From: Gracilimonas sp040904925
GTDB lineage: Bacteria; Bacteroidota; Rhodothermia; Balneolales; Balneolaceae
Reading direction: 5' to 3'
Assembly (NCBI GenBank): GCA_040904925.1
Contig: JBBDSP010000016.1
Location: forward strand, 47,460-111,459
Length of the DNA: 64,000 nt
Below, one piece after another: positions 41,759 through 49,734 of the stretch (position 1 is its first letter; each line of letters begins with the position of its first letter). Below the pieces are notes generated by a model, which saw nothing but the letters and a program-made list of their open reading frames with translations, was not told where the DNA came from and ran no database searches. The translations under genes and the position numbers were made by a program.

Positions 41759-42212
41759 AATATCGAATATTGAATATTCAACATTGAAATCAGAAGTGAA
41801 ATGAGTGAGAATAGAAAATATGATTTGGAAGATAGGTTAATTGGTTTTTCAATTGGAATAATGAATTTAGTAGAGATGTTACCTAAAACGTACACCGGTA
41901 AGCATTTTGCAAACCAATTGGTTCGTAGCGGAACCTCGCCCTCGTTTCAGTATGCAGAGGCTAAGAGTGCAGAATCAAGAAAAGATTTTGTTCACAAATT
42001 CAAAATTGCTCTGAAAGAACTCAGGGAGTCTTCTACTTGCATGAAGATCATTAAACGTAAACCTTTGTTGAAAGATCAATTACTTGATGAGTTGTTAACC
42101 GAGTGCGAAGAATTGATCTCAATTTTTGTGAAAAGCATTAACACCGCCGAGCAAAATATGAGGAAAACATAAATTCAATGTTCAGTGTTGAATGTTCAAT
42201 ATTCGATATTCT
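41757..42212. mobile_element. S23-carrying element with 18-bp perfect inverted arms
   Basis: 41757-41774 and 42195-42212 are perfect 18-bp inverted repeats. Inside them both sides continue as 7-nt words (GAATATC, GAATATT, CAACATT on the left; GTTCAAT, GTTGAAT, GTTCAGT on the right), and the right side has one extra seven-base word. The only gene inside is the S23 protein, whose stop codon directly touches the right array. The left arm begins in the comM stop codon. The size is 456 bp. It has the same plan as the element at 12175-12735 with entirely different words. Confidence 0.65.
41801..42172 (+). CDS. Four-helix-bundle (S23) protein, second clade
   Basis: A 123-residue all-helical protein of the S23 superfamily. 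DLEDRLIGFSIGIMNLVEMLP, then ANQLVRSGTSPSFQYAEAKSAESRKDFVHKFKIALKELRES (about 44-84), follow the subgroup pattern with Y/F-x-EA and AESR-DF-HK. This is a different clade from the protein at 12286 (NIIEG signature), so the two genes are not recent duplicates. Function in the family is unsettled. It begins six codons after the left word array and ends at the right one. Confidence 0.85.
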   Translation: MSENRKYDLEDRLIGFSIGIMNLVEMLPKTYTGKHFANQLVRSGTSPSFQYAEAKSAESRKDFVHKFKIALKELRESSTCMKIIKRKPLLKDQLLDELLTECEELISIFVKSINTAEQNMRKT

Positions 42213-42317
42213 TTTCACATGTTCATGCGGTGTAATAAAAGAATGAATTTTATGTAATTATAGTTAGCAGTATAAGTCTAAAAAGAGAGACGGTAATCAT
42301 TTACAGAGGAGGCGGCC

Positions 42318-42407
42318 ATGAAAAAAAGAACAGCATATTGGAAAGGAGGATTGGTATTCAGCTTACCACTATTGATCATTTTGATCTATTTATTATTGGT
42401 ACTATAA
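42318..42407 (+). CDS. 29-residue single-helix membrane peptide
   Basis: An ATG with a strong ribosome site (GAGGAGG, seven bases upstream) opens a 29-codon frame: a positively charged start (MKKRTAYWKGG) followed by an 18-residue hydrophobic helix. The frame fits the spacer between the S23 element and priA and has typical small-membrane-protein layout. Function is unknown; without conservation data it remains a prediction. Confidence 0.45.
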   Translation: MKKRTAYWKGGLVFSLPLLIILIYLLLVL

Positions 42408-42477
42408 AGCAGTTGATTCAAGCTGTGAAATTGGATAAGCTTTCCCTCCCAAATTAATCCAACATAGCACAGATATT

Positions 42478-44913
42478 TTGTCCACTTTTGTTAATGTAGC
42501 TTTACCGGCAGCCGTCCGGAAGCAATTTACTTATCATGTACCCAAAGAGCTTGAAAGCTCCATTCAGGCTGGACAAAGAGTGTGGATCCCTTTTCGTAAT
42601 TATAATGCTATTGGGGTGATCGTGCGGATTCATCAAAAAAAACCTTCCTTTAAAACAAAACCCATTCGCAAAATTCTGGACGAAGAACCTATTCTCTCCA
42701 AAGAAGTACTTGATCTAACTGAATGGATCTCAAGATTCTATTTCAGTAGTTGGGGGGAAACCATACAGGCGGCCCTTCCGGCAGGACTCAATTTTGTTTC
42801 CCGAAAAAACCTCAGAATATCAGAATTCCTTGATAAGAGCGTACTTGATAATGAAGAACAAGAAGTGATCGAGGAACTGGAATTAAATGAGACCACGCTA
42901 AACGAAGCTAAAAAGCGATGGAAGGGAACAAATTTAAACAAGGTCTTTTCGAAACTGCTTAAAGATAAGAAGATCGAGATATGGGAAGAGCCAGATCTTA
43001 AGGTGACTGTGGCCACGGAGCGGGAATGGATCTGGGTCGATGGTAAAGATGAAGGATCAGCTAAAAAATTTCTGGAAAGTGAAGAAGTAAATGAAGACCT
43101 AAAATGGACTTCGGCTTTAGCTCAAATTGCAGAAGAACTTCCTATCCGACAATCAGAAATTTCGGACGATTCAACATTTACTCCTTATACTCTCAAGAAA
43201 TTACAGGAGGAAGGATGGATCACTTTTCGTGAAGTAGAAAAAATAACAGATATAGAAAATCTGGATCACGACCCGGATTCCATAAAAATGCTGAATGAGG
43301 ATCAGGAAAAAGCATTTAAAAAGATCAGTGACTCTTTAGATAAAGAGGAGTTTACTAATTATTTGTTATTTGGAATTACAGGAAGCGGGAAGACAGAGGT
43401 ATATATTCATGCCCTGAAACAAGTGGTTGAAAGTGGAAAGGGCGGAATAGTCCTCGTTCCTGAAATTGCACTGACTCCTCAGACAGTGTCTAGATTTTAT
43501 AGAATTTTTGGGGATAAAATTGCGGTCTTGCACAGCCGAATGACCAACCGCGAACGTCTTCGGGCATGGAAAGATCTTAACTCCGGGAAAAAGAATATTG
43601 CCATTGGGCCTCGTTCAGCTGTGTTTGCTCCGGTTCAGAATTTAGGGCTGATCATACTTGATGAAGAACACGACAGTTCTTACAAACAGATAGATCCTGC
43701 CCCGAGGTACCATGCCCGGGAGACAGCGATCGTTCGGGCTACTATGAATGACGCTGTGGTGATTATGGGATCGGCAACTCCGAGTATGCAGGCTTTGAAT
43801 ATGGCTGCGAAAAAGAAATGTGAACTGTTAGAACTTACAAAGCGCCATGCGAAAGCCGTACTGCCGGAAGTCCAAATCCTGGATCTGAAGCAATACAAAG
43901 GCGCCATGCGGGGAGAATTCGCGGTTCCATTATTTATGGCGATGGAAGAAGCGCTGGCCAAGAATGAGCAGATCATTCTATTGTATAATCGCAGGGGATA
44001 TGCCAGTTATTTACAGTGCGAAGATTGTGGTCATATTCCGGAAAGTCCCGAAAGTTCGGTCAGCCTGACCTATCATAAGCGCAAAAATTTGTTGATGGAT
44101 CACTACACCGGCTACTCCCGCCGAAAAGATCTGAAATGTGAACATTGCGGTTCACCCAATTTGAAAATACAGGGTTCCGGCACGCAGAATATTGAAGAAC
44201 AGCTGGAAGAACTTTTCCCCGAGGCAAACATCATTCGCTTTGACCGTGATTCAACTTCTCGTAAGGGAGCTCATGAAAGAATACTGAAAATGTTTGGCGA
44301 AGGGGAGGCTGATATCATGATTGGAACACAGCTGGTAGCTAAAGGACTTGATTTCCCTAACGTAACTGTGGTTGGCGTGGTGAATGCCGATACCGAACTG
44401 GCATTTCCGTCCTTTCAGGCTACAGAGCGTATGTACCAGCTATTGAGCCAGGTTTCAGGCCGATCGGGCAGGGGGGATAAACCCGGAGTTGTATTTTTAC
44501 AAACCCGGCAGCCTGACAATCCCGCGCTGAAGTTTGCCAAAGATCACGATCACCGTGGGTTTGCCCGGCAGGAAATGGAGTTTCGAAAGCCCTTGCACTA
44601 TCCGCCCTATTCAAGACTGATCCGGTTTGAGCTGAAATCAACCAAAGATCATGAAGTCAACATGGCTGCTCACGCCTTAAAGAATTCGATTGAGCTGGTA
44701 GTTCCTGATTCCCCGGTTTTGGGGCCGTCCCCTGCTGCTATTCCGTGGATGAATAAGAAATTTATTTGGGAGATCATGCTCAAGATCGATACCGAAAAAG
44801 GAGCGAATTATATAGAGATGTTGCTGGAGAAAATTATAGCCGTATATGAGGCCGATATCAAAGGGAAGTTCTCATCGGTTCGTGTGAATGTGAATGTTGA
44901 TGCCATCCAATAA
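42478..44913 (+). CDS. priA: Primosomal protein N' (PriA helicase) lacking one zinc site
   Basis: Restarts stalled replication forks: a 3'-5' helicase of 811 residues, normal length. The N-terminal DNA-binding domain is followed by the helicase core with Walker A GITGSGKT (299-306) and DEEH (395-398). The zinc-binding insert is unusual. Cys514, Cys517, Cys554 and Cys557 (one zinc site) are kept, but the four cysteines of the other site are replaced: Ser523, Ser526 (in PESPESS), Asp541 and Thr544 (in DHYTGY). The surrounding scaffold (SLTYHK, CGSPNLKIQGSGTQ) is otherwise standard. The start is TTG at 42478. Confidence 0.95.
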   Translation: MSTFVNVALPAAVRKQFTYHVPKELESSIQAGQRVWIPFRNYNAIGVIVRIHQKKPSFKTKPIRKILDEEPILSKEVLDLTEWISRFYFSSWGETIQAALPAGLNFVSRKNLRISEFLDKSVLDNEEQEVIEELELNETTLNEAKKRWKGTNLNKVFSKLLKDKKIEIWEEPDLKVTVATEREWIWVDGKDEGSAKKFLESEEVNEDLKWTSALAQIAEELPIRQSEISDDSTFTPYTLKKLQEEGWITFREVEKITDIENLDHDPDSIKMLNEDQEKAFKKISDSLDKEEFTNYLLFGITGSGKTEVYIHALKQVVESGKGGIVLVPEIALTPQTVSRFYRIFGDKIAVLHSRMTNRERLRAWKDLNSGKKNIAIGPRSAVFAPVQNLGLIILDEEHDSSYKQIDPAPRYHARETAIVRATMNDAVVIMGSATPSMQALNMAAKKKCELLELTKRHAKAVLPEVQILDLKQYKGAMRGEFAVPLFMAMEEALAKNEQIILLYNRRGYASYLQCEDCGHIPESPESSVSLTYHKRKNLLMDHYTGYSRRKDLKCEHCGSPNLKIQGSGTQNIEEQLEELFPEANIIRFDRDSTSRKGAHERILKMFGEGEADIMIGTQLVAKGLDFPNVTVVGVVNADTELAFPSFQATERMYQLLSQVSGRSGRGDKPGVVFLQTRQPDNPALKFAKDHDHRGFARQEMEFRKPLHYPPYSRLIRFELKSTKDHEVNMAAHALKNSIELVVPDSPVLGPSPAAIPWMNKKFIWEIMLKIDTEKGANYIEMLLEKIIAVYEADIKGKFSSVRVNVNVDAIQ

Positions 44914-45008
44914 GTTATTTTAATGGCCTGCTCAACTAAAAACTTGCAAAAACCCTTTCAAAGTGGGTATTTAAGGATAGTTTAACACCATATAAAATTT
45001 GATAGAAA

Positions 45009-46943
45009 ATGGGAGAAGAGCGCGTTAGGCTTGCAGACGATAATGAAAAGGTGCAAACCTTTATGAAGCACGTGCTTCGCGATATGCGGGCACTGAAAAC
45101 CATGCTGGATGAAGATTGGTTTGAAACAGATATCCTGCGGATTGGAGCCGAGCAAGAACTTTGTATGGTTGATGCACATGGAAAGGTATTTCCAAGATCT
45201 ATGGAGGTATTGGAAGCTCTTGGGGAGGGTAACTACACCACTGAATTTGCCCGTTTCAATCTTGAGGTCAATATGGATCCGCTTGAATTTACCGGCAACA
45301 GCCTCTCTCAAATGGAGCATAATTTACACAATGAAGTTGAGAAGGTACGTAAGACCGTCCGTGAAATGGGCGGGGATATTTTGCTCACCGGAATTCTTCC
45401 TACCATCAGAAAAATGGATGTGGATATCAAAAACCTCACTCCGCTTCAACGTTATGAAGCCTTATGCGAAGCCATCAACAAACTTCGCGGAAAGGAATTT
45501 GAGCTCCGGATTCAGGGCATGGATGAGTTGCTTATGAAATTTGATTCTCCACTTTTAGAAGCATGTAATACAGGGTTTCAGGTGCATTTACAGGTGAAAC
45601 CATCCGAGTTTGTGAATCGATATAATATAGCCCAGGCAGTGACGGCTCCGGTTTTAGCTTGTGCCGTAAACTCTCCAGTCTTATTTGGTAAACGGTTATG
45701 GGCGGAAACAAGAGTCGCTTTATTCCACCAGTCTATTGATACGCGGCAGGTAGGTGAGCACTTGCGTGACTCAAGTCCAAGAGTAACCTTTGGCAATCAG
45801 TGGCTGGAAAACAGCATTTTGGATATCTATAAAGAAGATATTTCCCGCTATCGTGTTATGCTGAGTGCTGAAGTCGAGGAAGACGTAGAGCGACTCATGA
45901 AAGAAGGAAAAGCTCCCGAACTGATGGCCTTAAGAGTGCACAATTCTTCGGTATATAGGTGGAATCGACCTTGTTACGGCGTTGGGAACGGCAAGCCGCA
46001 CTTACGTATTGAGAACCGAGTTTTCCCTTCCGGCCCAACGGTGGTGGATGAAGTAGCAAATGCTGCATTTTGGCTGGGACTGCTGAATGGTTTTGAGGAT
46101 GAATATGAAGATATTACCAGCGAATTAGATTTTGATGATGCCCGGATGAATTTCTTTGCGGCTTCGAAGTTGGGACTCGATACAAAATTCATGTGGACGA
46201 AAGACCGAAAGATCACAGCTATTGATCTGATCAAAGATGAGTTACTGCCGATCGCAAAAAACGGACTTCAAAAAGCAAATATAGATTCTTCCGATATTGA
46301 TACTTATCTGGGCGTGATAGAAGAAAGAGTGAAGACCGCTCAAACGGGTTCTTACTGGGTAGTCAAATCATATGGAAACCTAATCAAGAAAGGCAATCGT
46401 GAACAAGCTCTTTCAGCTATCACAAACGCAATGATCAAGAATCAGAAAAAAGGAGAGCCGGCTCATAAATGGGGACTTGCTAAGATCGAGGATATGGATC
46501 ACTGGAGGCCTTCAAAGCTGATGGTTGAGGAATTTATGACCACCGACCTGTTCACGGTTCGAAAAGACGATATTCTTGAATTCGTAGCCAACCTGCTTGA
46601 TTGGCGAAGTATTCGTTACATCCCGGTAGAAGATGATCAAAAGCATTTGGTGGGGCTTATCACAATGCGCAAGGTTTTACGTGAATACACCAAAGTTGTA
46701 AATGAAGATGAAGAAGCTTCGGTCACACAAACGGTAAACGATATAATGGAGCAAAACCCAATAACCATTCACCCGGAGGCTTCAATTATGGAAGCTATGG
46801 AAATTATGCAGGATCAAAAGATCGGCTGCTTGCCGGTGGTAAAGAACAGCCGGCTGGTTGGGGTGATCACCGAGGATAATTTTATGAATATTACCCGGCG
46901 CCTGCTACAGGTATTAGATAATGAGGTTAACCGTGATGAGTAA
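45009..46943 (+). CDS. GCS2-type glutamate-cysteine ligase-like protein fused to a CBS pair
   Basis: A 644-residue soluble protein. The N-terminal ~400 residues are of the GCS2/YbdK carboxylate-amine ligase family (IGAEQELCMVDAHGKVFPRS near 48; TTEFARFNLEVNMDP near 80; NTGFQVHLQVKP near 185; HLRIENRVFPSGPTVVDEVANAAFW near 325-350). After a helical linker come two CBS domains (about 505-640: VEEFMTTDLFTVRKDD..., VNDIMEQNPITIHPEASIMEAMEIM). CBS pairs usually bind adenine nucleotides, so the ligase may respond to energy state; this is inference. The substrate is unknown. A deacylase gene of the AstE/AspA family follows 89 bases later. The stop codon lies next to an inverted word repeat. Confidence 0.85.
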   Translation: MGEERVRLADDNEKVQTFMKHVLRDMRALKTMLDEDWFETDILRIGAEQELCMVDAHGKVFPRSMEVLEALGEGNYTTEFARFNLEVNMDPLEFTGNSLSQMEHNLHNEVEKVRKTVREMGGDILLTGILPTIRKMDVDIKNLTPLQRYEALCEAINKLRGKEFELRIQGMDELLMKFDSPLLEACNTGFQVHLQVKPSEFVNRYNIAQAVTAPVLACAVNSPVLFGKRLWAETRVALFHQSIDTRQVGEHLRDSSPRVTFGNQWLENSILDIYKEDISRYRVMLSAEVEEDVERLMKEGKAPELMALRVHNSSVYRWNRPCYGVGNGKPHLRIENRVFPSGPTVVDEVANAAFWLGLLNGFEDEYEDITSELDFDDARMNFFAASKLGLDTKFMWTKDRKITAIDLIKDELLPIAKNGLQKANIDSSDIDTYLGVIEERVKTAQTGSYWVVKSYGNLIKKGNREQALSAITNAMIKNQKKGEPAHKWGLAKIEDMDHWRPSKLMVEEFMTTDLFTVRKDDILEFVANLLDWRSIRYIPVEDDQKHLVGLITMRKVLREYTKVVNEDEEASVTQTVNDIMEQNPITIHPEASIMEAMEIMQDQKIGCLPVVKNSRLVGVITEDNFMNITRRLLQVLDNEVNRDE

Positions 46944-47009
46944 TGAAGTGATAAAGTAAGCAGTTAATAATTAGCGACCCTTAAATACTTTATCACTTCA
47001 TCACTTACA
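46928..47009. repeat. Octad-word palindrome (15-bp perfect core)
   Basis: 46944-46958 and 46986-47000 are exact complements, separated by 27 bases. Outside the core the words GTGATGAG, TAATGAAG, TGATAAAG (left) and CACTTCAT, CACTTACA (right) give an 8-nt period, with a four-base surplus on the right. The left arm overlaps the stop codon region of the GCS2-CBS gene. Confidence 0.7.
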
Positions 47010-47032
47010 CATTTAAAAAACATTTTTAAGAT

Positions 47033-47995
47033 TTGCCTTCAGCTAAAGAGAAAATATCAAAAACGGAAAACATAGAATATTCAGATCGGTTGATCGGAGA
47101 TTTACAGGGAGATCACCCGGGACCAACTGTGATCGCTTTATCAGGGATTCATGGAAATGAGCCAACTGGCATTGAAGCAATACGGCATGTAATAGAGCAG
47201 CTGGAAAATAAACAGTCTGAATTTCATGGACGCTTTATTGGGTTGATTGGAAATATTGAAGCGCTGAGAGATCGTAAGAGGTTTATTGACGAAGATATGA
47301 ACCGGATCTGGTTTACTTCAATTTTAGATAAGATAAGACGGACGCCCATCGAAGAAGTACAAACAGCCGAGCGCAGAGAAACTAAAAAACTGCTTGAGGT
47401 CATTGATCCTATCATAATGGAAGAAGAGCCGGGGCAGCCGGTTATCTTTGTGGATCTGCATAGTTTTTCAGCGGAGAGCGGATTGTTTGTGATCAGTACC
47501 AGGGACGACCGGAATGTAGAATTACTCGCCCAGCTTAGGGTTCCACTGATTTTTGGAATTGAAAAAGCACTGCATGGAACGGCTCTAAGGTATATTCAGA
47601 ATACCGGAAATATTGGCTTTGCTTTCGAGACGGGGCAGCATTTTACGGAATTTGCTGAGGATAATGCTACGGCCGGACTGATGTGTCTGCTGGTGGCAGC
47701 CGGATGTATCCTGGCATCCGAGATCGAAGATTTTACCCGCTATTACGACTACCTGAATACTCAGACCGAAGACCTTCCGCATAAAGTAGAATTTTTATAT
47801 AAACACATTATAGAGCCGGACGACCGCTTTGAAATGCGCCCCGGGTTCAAAAACTTCGATAAAGTGAAAAAAGGACAGTGGCTGGCCAATGACCGCCACG
47901 GAAAGATTTTGGCTCAGCGAAGCGGTTATATTTTGATGCCTCTATACCAGCAACAGGGCGAGGATGGTTTTTTCATTGTACAGGAGTGTGAGTAG
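47033..47995 (+). CDS. Succinylglutamate desuccinylase/aspartoacylase-family deacylase
   Basis: A 320-residue M14-like zinc amidohydrolase. TVIALSGIHGNEPTGIEAIRH (about 33-53) gives the zinc-binding His and Glu (HGNE), DEDMNRIW follows near 86, and VDLHSFSAESG (about 147-157) provides the third zinc ligand. The C-terminal beta domain (GFKNFDKVKKGQWLANDRHG) is also typical. It cleaves an N-acyl amino acid or peptide-like amide. Its pairing with the GCS2-type ligase upstream suggests opposite steps on one gamma-glutamyl- or amide-linked compound, which is inference. The start is TTG at 47033. Confidence 0.85.
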   Translation: MPSAKEKISKTENIEYSDRLIGDLQGDHPGPTVIALSGIHGNEPTGIEAIRHVIEQLENKQSEFHGRFIGLIGNIEALRDRKRFIDEDMNRIWFTSILDKIRRTPIEEVQTAERRETKKLLEVIDPIIMEEEPGQPVIFVDLHSFSAESGLFVISTRDDRNVELLAQLRVPLIFGIEKALHGTALRYIQNTGNIGFAFETGQHFTEFAEDNATAGLMCLLVAAGCILASEIEDFTRYYDYLNTQTEDLPHKVEFLYKHIIEPDDRFEMRPGFKNFDKVKKGQWLANDRHGKILAQRSGYILMPLYQQQGEDGFFIVQECE

Positions 47996-48107
47996 GCTTC
48001 TTCATTAATTACAGAGGTTATTTTTATTCCTGATTTATTTTTGTTGAGTGGTAAGTACTTTCCGTAAGTTTACAGACTATATTTTTTGAGAACTATGTAA
48101 TTTAAAG

Positions 48108-48899
48108 ATGAAAAACGATTACGAATTTATTGATGGTACGCGGCTTTCGTCAGTGATCGAGGCCCTGATCTTTGCCAGTGATGAACCGATTCCCGGATCC
48201 AAGATCCGTGAGATCATCGTAGAGAATGAAGAACAAATTGAGATTACCGAAGAGACCGTTCAGGATTTTGTGGATAAGCTGAATGAGCGATACGACGAAA
48301 ACGGGCTTAGTTTCAGGATTCAACTATTGGGAGGTGGTTACACCTTTGTAACCGAATCAAAATATCACTATTGGCTCAGTATTTTTCAGCATGAAAATGC
48401 GTACCGAAAATTGTCACAATCAGCGATCGAGTCACTCGCTATTGTAGCTTACCGACAGCCCATAACCAAGCCGGAAGTGGATCAAATTCGTGGAGTAGAT
48501 TCAGGTTATATATTACGTCAGCTTATGGAGAAGGCATTGATCGAAGTTTCAGGCCGGGCTGACAGCCCCGGGAAGCCCTTGCTTTACAGAACCACCAAAC
48601 ATTTTTTAACCCATTTTGGCATTAATTCAGTAGATGAACTTCCGAAACCCCGCGAGATTGATGAGATCTTAAAAGATGATGACATGGCCGAACACCGGCA
48701 ATTACTAATGGAAAGGCAGTTGATGATAGATGACTTTGAAGCAGAAGAGGAGGAAGAAGTATCTCCCGAAGAAAAAGCCCGCGAAATATTTAATGAATTT
48801 GAAGACAAAAGAAGACTTTCAGAGGATAGTGAGAAAGCTGAGGAAAAAGATGCCGACAAAACTAATGGAAATACCGACGAAATTGACGAGGAAGAATGA
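48108..48899 (+). CDS. scpB: Segregation and condensation protein B
   Basis: The 263-residue kleisin-associated winged-helix subunit of the Smc-ScpAB complex. Two winged-helix domains cover about 10-165 (VIEALIFASDEPIPGSKIREII, LSQSAIESLAIVAYRQPITKPEVDQIRGVDSGYILRQLMEKALIEVSGR). An acidic Glu/Asp-rich tail of about 80 residues is longer than in many homologues. It overlaps rluB by four bases (ATGA), the common scpB-rluB pairing. ScpA is not in the window. Confidence 0.95.
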   Translation: MKNDYEFIDGTRLSSVIEALIFASDEPIPGSKIREIIVENEEQIEITEETVQDFVDKLNERYDENGLSFRIQLLGGGYTFVTESKYHYWLSIFQHENAYRKLSQSAIESLAIVAYRQPITKPEVDQIRGVDSGYILRQLMEKALIEVSGRADSPGKPLLYRTTKHFLTHFGINSVDELPKPREIDEILKDDDMAEHRQLLMERQLMIDDFEAEEEEEVSPEEKAREIFNEFEDKRRLSEDSEKAEEKDADKTNGNTDEIDEEE

Positions 48900-49723
48900 G
48901 TAACAATAAAGGAAAGAGAAGGCCGAAAAATAAAGCAGATGATAAAAAAGCAGCCAAGGTAGATCAGAATTATTCTCAGGAAGAGGAGATCAGGCTGAAC
49001 AAATTTATCGCCCATGCAGGATTCTGTTCCCGTCGGGAAGCTGACACTTACATTTCGGCCGGTAAAGTACAGGTAAATGGGCAGGTTACCACGGAGCTGG
49101 GTACAAAAGTCCGCCGCAAAGATTCTGTAGTGGTCGACGGACAAAATTTAAGTCTGGAGCCTTTTGTGTATTTACTGCTTCACAAATCAAAGGATGTGAT
49201 CACCACAACCGATGATGAGAAAGATCGCACCACGGTTATGGACCTGATCGAAGACGCTACCGGTTACAGGGTATATCCTGTTGGTCGGTTAGACCGGAAC
49301 ACGACCGGGCTTTTGGTGTTAACAAACGATGGAGACCTTGCGCATCGGCTCATGCATCCAAGTTATTCAGTTCGAAAGACCTACCAGATTGGAACTGAAG
49401 ACCCTTTAACTGAAGGTCAGCTTGAGCAATTTTTGGAAGGTATAGAGCTGGAAGATGGCATTGCCAAAGGATATAATATCGTACAATTTGTGGATGATCC
49501 CCTGACTTTTGAAATGTCGGTTTTTGAAGGTCGAAATCACCTCATACGCCGTATGGTGCAATTTCATGGAACGTCCGTTACAAAACTGAAACGCATTGAA
49601 TATGCCGGGCTAACATTGAAAGATGTTCCAATGGGTCGCTGGAGGTTTCTGAGACAAAATGAAATTAATAACCTCCGGAAATTGGTTAAACTGGAGACAT
49701 TAGACTTTAACAAAGGCAACTAA
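48896..49723 (+). CDS. rluB: 23S rRNA pseudouridine synthase, RluB/RsuA family
   Basis: A 275-residue enzyme. After a Lys-rich N-terminus come an S4 RNA-binding domain (about 31-80: IRLNKFIAHAGFCSRREADTYISAGKVQVNG) and the synthase domain with catalytic Asp in VGRLDRNTTGLLVLTNDG (about 140-157). DLAHRLMHPSY and RNHLIRRM are also family features. It is coupled to scpB by a 4-base overlap. The exact uridine is presumed to be the RluB site of 23S rRNA; RsuA or RluE specificity cannot be excluded. Confidence 0.93.
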   Translation: MSNNKGKRRPKNKADDKKAAKVDQNYSQEEEIRLNKFIAHAGFCSRREADTYISAGKVQVNGQVTTELGTKVRRKDSVVVDGQNLSLEPFVYLLLHKSKDVITTTDDEKDRTTVMDLIEDATGYRVYPVGRLDRNTTGLLVLTNDGDLAHRLMHPSYSVRKTYQIGTEDPLTEGQLEQFLEGIELEDGIAKGYNIVQFVDDPLTFEMSVFEGRNHLIRRMVQFHGTSVTKLKRIEYAGLTLKDVPMGRWRFLRQNEINNLRKLVKLETLDFNKGN

Positions 49724-49734
49724 CACCCTTTTTC

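Noticed and set aside
48584..49144. Reverse open frame of 186 codons over scpB-rluB
   Set aside because: Antisense to two clear, overlapping genes; its Ser-rich half mirrors the acidic ScpB tail.
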